Of a stretch of DNA of 64,000 nucleotides, positions 61,065 through 64,000 are shown piece by piece (the stretch's first letter is position 1; each line of letters begins with the position of its first letter). This stretch comes from Boesenbergia rotunda (taxonomy: Eukaryota > Streptophyta > Magnoliopsida > Zingiberales > Zingiberaceae), in assembly GCA_024364735.1 (NCBI GenBank), contig JAGFNQ010002617.1:62001-126000 (forward strand). The letters run 5' to 3'. The position numbers were made by a program, and so were the translations under genes. The notes beneath the pieces were generated by a model. That model saw nothing but the letters and a program-made list of their open reading frames with translations, did no database searches and was not told the DNA's origin.

Positions 61065-62150
61065 CTAGCATGAAATAGATACAATGTTCTTTATTAACGA
61101 AGGAACAAAATAACAATTATCCAATTCTATAACAAGTCCAGTAGGGAGCTTCAGCAAATATGTTCCGATGGCAACAGCAGCAATCTTTGCTCCATTTCCA
61201 ACTCGCAAATTAGCTTCTCCCTTGACGAGTCTTCTTCTATTCCTTAGCCCCTGTATGTCATTACATATATGTGAGCTACACCCAGTATCAAGTACCCAGG
61301 TGTCCGAGGAAATAGAGTGACATTCAATAACGAAGATACCTGAAGAGGATGGGGCATCGAATGCCTTCTTCTTCAGGGAATCAAGATAAACCCTGCAGTT
61401 TCTTCGCCAGTGGCCCTCCTTGCCGCAGTGATGGCAAGTGCCTTTTGGTGCCTTTTCAATCTTTTTGGCCTTTTTCTTCCTTCCCTTATTTTGTTCTTTG
61501 GGCTTCCTCTTAGAGCCTTTCTTTGAGGAACCAACTAATAGTACCGTCTTCTGATCCTGCTTTACACAAGGCTCTATAGTCTTCAGCAGGTTAAGCAACT
61601 CAGGAATGGTAGTCTCCAGTTTGTTCATCCTATAGTTCATCACAAACTGTGAGTAACTCTTGGGCAAACAATGCAGAATTAAGTCAATACTTAGTTCGTG
61701 ATCCATTGCAAATCCGAGTGTGCCTAGTCGCTCAATGTACCCCAACATCTTCAACACAAACTGTGAAACAGAAGTGCCTTCCTGCATCTTAGAGGTGAAG
61801 AGGAGTCTGGAGACGTCAAACCTTTCGGATCTCGCCTGCTCGTCAAACAGCTCATGAAGATGGAAGACGATGGTATGAGCATCCATATGCTCATGCTGCT
61901 TTTGTAGCTCAGGTACCATAGCGGCCAGTATGATGCAACTCGCAAGTTCAGAATCAGCCGCATGTTTTTGATAGGCCACTAACTGGTCTGGAGTTGCATC
62001 TTCAGGAGGATGGATGGGAAGTTGTTCTTCAAGGACATAAGCAAGCTTTTCTGCCTTGAGGACTATCCTCAGGTTTCGAAGCCAGCCCATGAAGTTTGGC
62101 CCATTCAGCTTATTGGTGCCCAAAATGGAACGCAAATTCAGAGAAGACAT
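61065..62150 (-). CDS. Ty1/copia Gag and protease, open reading frame
   Basis: 361 codons starting MSSLNLRSILGTNKLNGPNF. The copia gag core covers residues 1-200. A basic linker (KKGSKRKPKEQNKGRKKKAKK) gives way to a CCHC knuckle at 239-252 (CHHCGKEGHWRRNC). The aspartic protease DTG is at 288-290 (WVLDTGCSSHIC). It ends at a TAG inside the protease (after NIVSISC) where a small deletion seems to have created the stop; downstream residues (NEKGYHLTF) continue in the same frame. Gag itself therefore looks intact while Gag-Pol is truncated. Confidence 0.88.
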   Translation of the reverse strand: MSSLNLRSILGTNKLNGPNFMGWLRNLRIVLKAEKLAYVLEEQLPIHPPEDATPDQLVAYQKHAADSELASCIILAAMVPELQKQHEHMDAHTIVFHLHELFDEQARSERFDVSRLLFTSKMQEGTSVSQFVLKMLGYIERLGTLGFAMDHELSIDLILHCLPKSYSQFVMNYRMNKLETTIPELLNLLKTIEPCVKQDQKTVLLVGSSKKGSKRKPKEQNKGRKKKAKKIEKAPKGTCHHCGKEGHWRRNCRVYLDSLKKKAFDAPSSSGIFVIECHSISSDTWVLDTGCSSHICNDIQGLRNRRRLVKGEANLRVGNGAKIAAVAIGTYLLKLPTGLVIELDNCYFVPSLIKNIVSISC

Positions 62151-63857
62151 GATCAGGTGATTATCCTAGAAATACAAATTGAGGTTATGTGATGAGAATG
62201 ATAAAGAATGCATCAATATACATTAATTAAATCCTATTTATTTTTCGAATTAAATAACCCTTTTTATCAATTCGGGAGATCGTAGGAACATCTCCAAATA
62301 GGTTGATATCCAACCATAGATAAGAACAACCATGGCTAGAGTCCATCAAGTTATTCTTAGCTATGAAGGTAGGTAATTATACCGATTACATATTATACAT
62401 ATGTAACTATCACATTATGCTATCAACTAATTAAATGTTTGCATAAATCATTGGGTTGTTAACTCATTAACAAGTATGCAACAATATACATAGCACCCAA
62501 CTGCACCTCTCTTTAAATCGACCTTGGCTATGGCATAACAAATCGATGCTCCAAGCTTAAGGCTAACCCATTAATCAAGAAATAGTTTTAATATGGTTGG
62601 AGCTCATTCAACCATTTAGTTAGGCTTGGATGTGTCCAACAACCAAAACTAAGGATTGACCTCTGACTCCAACTATATTAATCATAAACTAATTCCATGG
62701 TTTGAACATGTTGAGGTTCAAGCCGGGCATGGATGTGTCCATCAACCCAAACGAGAAACAAAACTCTGGTTCTAACCATATTAATCGAAGGCGTTGGCCT
62801 TAATATTTGTAAGGGGTTTTGGGTCTCATACTTTTCTTTTATGCACATTCATAGCATATAATTATGTCATGTTCTAACGATTTCCTTAATAAAGTATGTA
62901 TGCGACTTAATTTATCAAGTCTTATTAATTGAATTAGGAACCGGATTTCCTAATTCTAATTTCATACTTTATTCAAGGAATTGTTTTGGGAAACAATTTC
63001 CTGAATTATCATAATCAATTTCGGAAATAATATGTTTAAGACTTTGTTTTTCTAAATCAAATCTTATTAAATTAAGAGACAGATTCCCTTAATTCAACCA
63101 CATATTATTTTCATGAAAATCTTATTTAAGGAAATATACTCTATAGGAAATAATTTTCCTAATTAATTTTGGAGACAATAATATGTAAGAGCACCACCTC
63201 ATAAATCAAATAAGGAAATTATCGTTTGAGAATCACCTCAAAAATTTCCAAGATTTGATCACATATTTTATTTATGGAAAATTAATATCAATAACTTAAT
63301 TTGGGTGGCTCCCCGAGGCTCAATCTAAATTAAACATTTGACAATTTAAATTCAATTTAGGAAATTTAATTATAACAACTAACTTTAAATTGGACGGCTC
63401 CCTGAGGCTCAATCCAAAATAAAGAATTTTGTAAATAATTTAATTTCCAATTATAAATTTAAATGCCAATTAATATTCCCATAATTTGTCTAGACTTTCT
63501 TGAAAGAAAGTGCCCAAAATTGCGAGCTTTCCATAAATGGAAAGTTTCCAAAAATAAAAGGTTTTCAGAATAATTGTAAGTTTCTGGTACAAAGAAAACT
63601 TACGTTTTTCCAAAATTAAAAATTTCCAAAATTGGAAAGTTTCCAAAAATGGAAAGTTTTCACAATTATCATAAAATTTCAGAAACAGAGATATTTCAAA
63701 AGTTTGCGAAATTTCATGAGGATTTCCAAACTTTGAAATTCCTAAATCGAAAATTTACCATAATTGGAAAGTTTCCATAATTGAAAATTTTCCAAAATTG
63801 AGATCATGATAAAGCTTTCCGCAAAACAATTATATGATTATGTCGAACACAAACCTC
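62151..63857 (-). other. 5' leader of the nested copia element
   Basis: AT-rich, no gene. Between 63505 and 63800, GGAAAGTTTCC-like palindromic units (ggaaagtttcc, gaaagttttc, aatttccaaaattgg) recur many times. A CGAGGCTCAAT repeat is at about 63312 and 63395. Confidence 0.6.
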
Positions 63858-63870
63858 GGCTCTGATACCA
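63858..63870 (-). other. Primer-binding site, initiator Met tRNA
   Basis: The minus strand reads TGGTATCAGAGCC, one base inside the 5' LTR at 63872. Confidence 0.9.
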
Positions 63871-63871
63871 C

Positions 63872-64000
63872 TGTTGGGACCGGGTGCATGTTGACATGGA
63901 TGCGGGTTCGTAATTTTAAAATTAATTACGTGCAGCGGAAGGTTTAGCATAAATAATTTCTCTAAATCATTTAACCACACATCTAAGCATGCAATTTTAT
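63872..64000 (-). repeat. 5' LTR of the nested copia element, partial
   Basis: It begins TGTTGGGACCGGGTGCATG, as at 55247. It continues past the window end. Confidence 0.88.

Larger units (their letters stand above)
55247..64000 (-). mobile_element. Ty1/copia retrotransposon, nested in its own family's LTR, runs off the window
   Basis: 3' LTR 55247-58224, polypurine tract 58225-58237, degraded pol and gag on the minus strand 58231-62150, leader to 63857, primer-binding site 63858-63870 and the start of the 5' LTR from 63872. The 5' LTR continues beyond 64000. Over the 129 bases visible, the two LTRs show about five differences including one indel. Confidence 0.9.

Noticed and set aside
46568..63870. 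tRNA-like GGCTCTGATACCA segments
   Set aside because: These are primer-binding sites complementary to a tRNA 3' end; no cloverleaf surrounds them.

Overview
The window is nuclear DNA of a flowering plant. It has interrupted genes with GT-AG introns, plant-type LTR retrotransposons primed by initiator methionine tRNA, CACTA and hAT DNA transposons, and AT-rich intergenic DNA. I could not fix the species; a monocot is plausible but unproven. I recognise one host gene: a decayed, intron-bearing copy of the meiotic recombination gene SPO11-2 (minus strand, 6935-9103). Nearly everything else is transposable element, mostly old, broken and nested.

Layout. 1-6934: intergenic DNA with a dense TTGGTG/CACCAA repeat field (2270-3240) and a GC-rich block between two (TA)n tracts (3339-3693). 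6935-9290: the SPO11-2 pseudogene and its promoter. 9995-20460: a Ty3/gypsy-type element with very long LTRs and only gag inside. 20461-23352: unclassified DNA ending in the right terminus of a CACTA transposon. 23416-23913: a short hAT-type element with a perfect 8-bp target duplication. 24430-27000: part of a gypsy-type LTR on the plus strand. 27040-30540: a heavily mutated Ty1/copia polyprotein. 31310-31797: a 14-bp minisatellite. 32090-34909: a broken hAT element. 37218-39523: the left part of a CACTA element with a TNP1-like gene. 39524-48441: a complete-looking Ty1/copia element on the minus strand with an assembly gap. 48442-53552: remnants of two further retroelements. 53553-64000: a Ty1/copia element inserted into an LTR of its own family.

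How the parts relate. The retroelement genes are the usual set: gag with CCHC zinc knuckles, aspartic protease, integrase, reverse transcriptase and RNase H. Two elements, the gypsy-type gag-only element and the copia element at 39524-48441, each carry LTRs that match at both ends but differ in the middle, and neither has matching 5-bp flanks. That argues for recombination between related copies rather than simple insertion. Several LTRs and leaders carry long perfect palindromes or hairpins that the coding annotation does not explain.

Limits: all homology calls are from memory of protein families and motif reading. No alignment or database search was run. Boundaries of degenerate elements are approximate.
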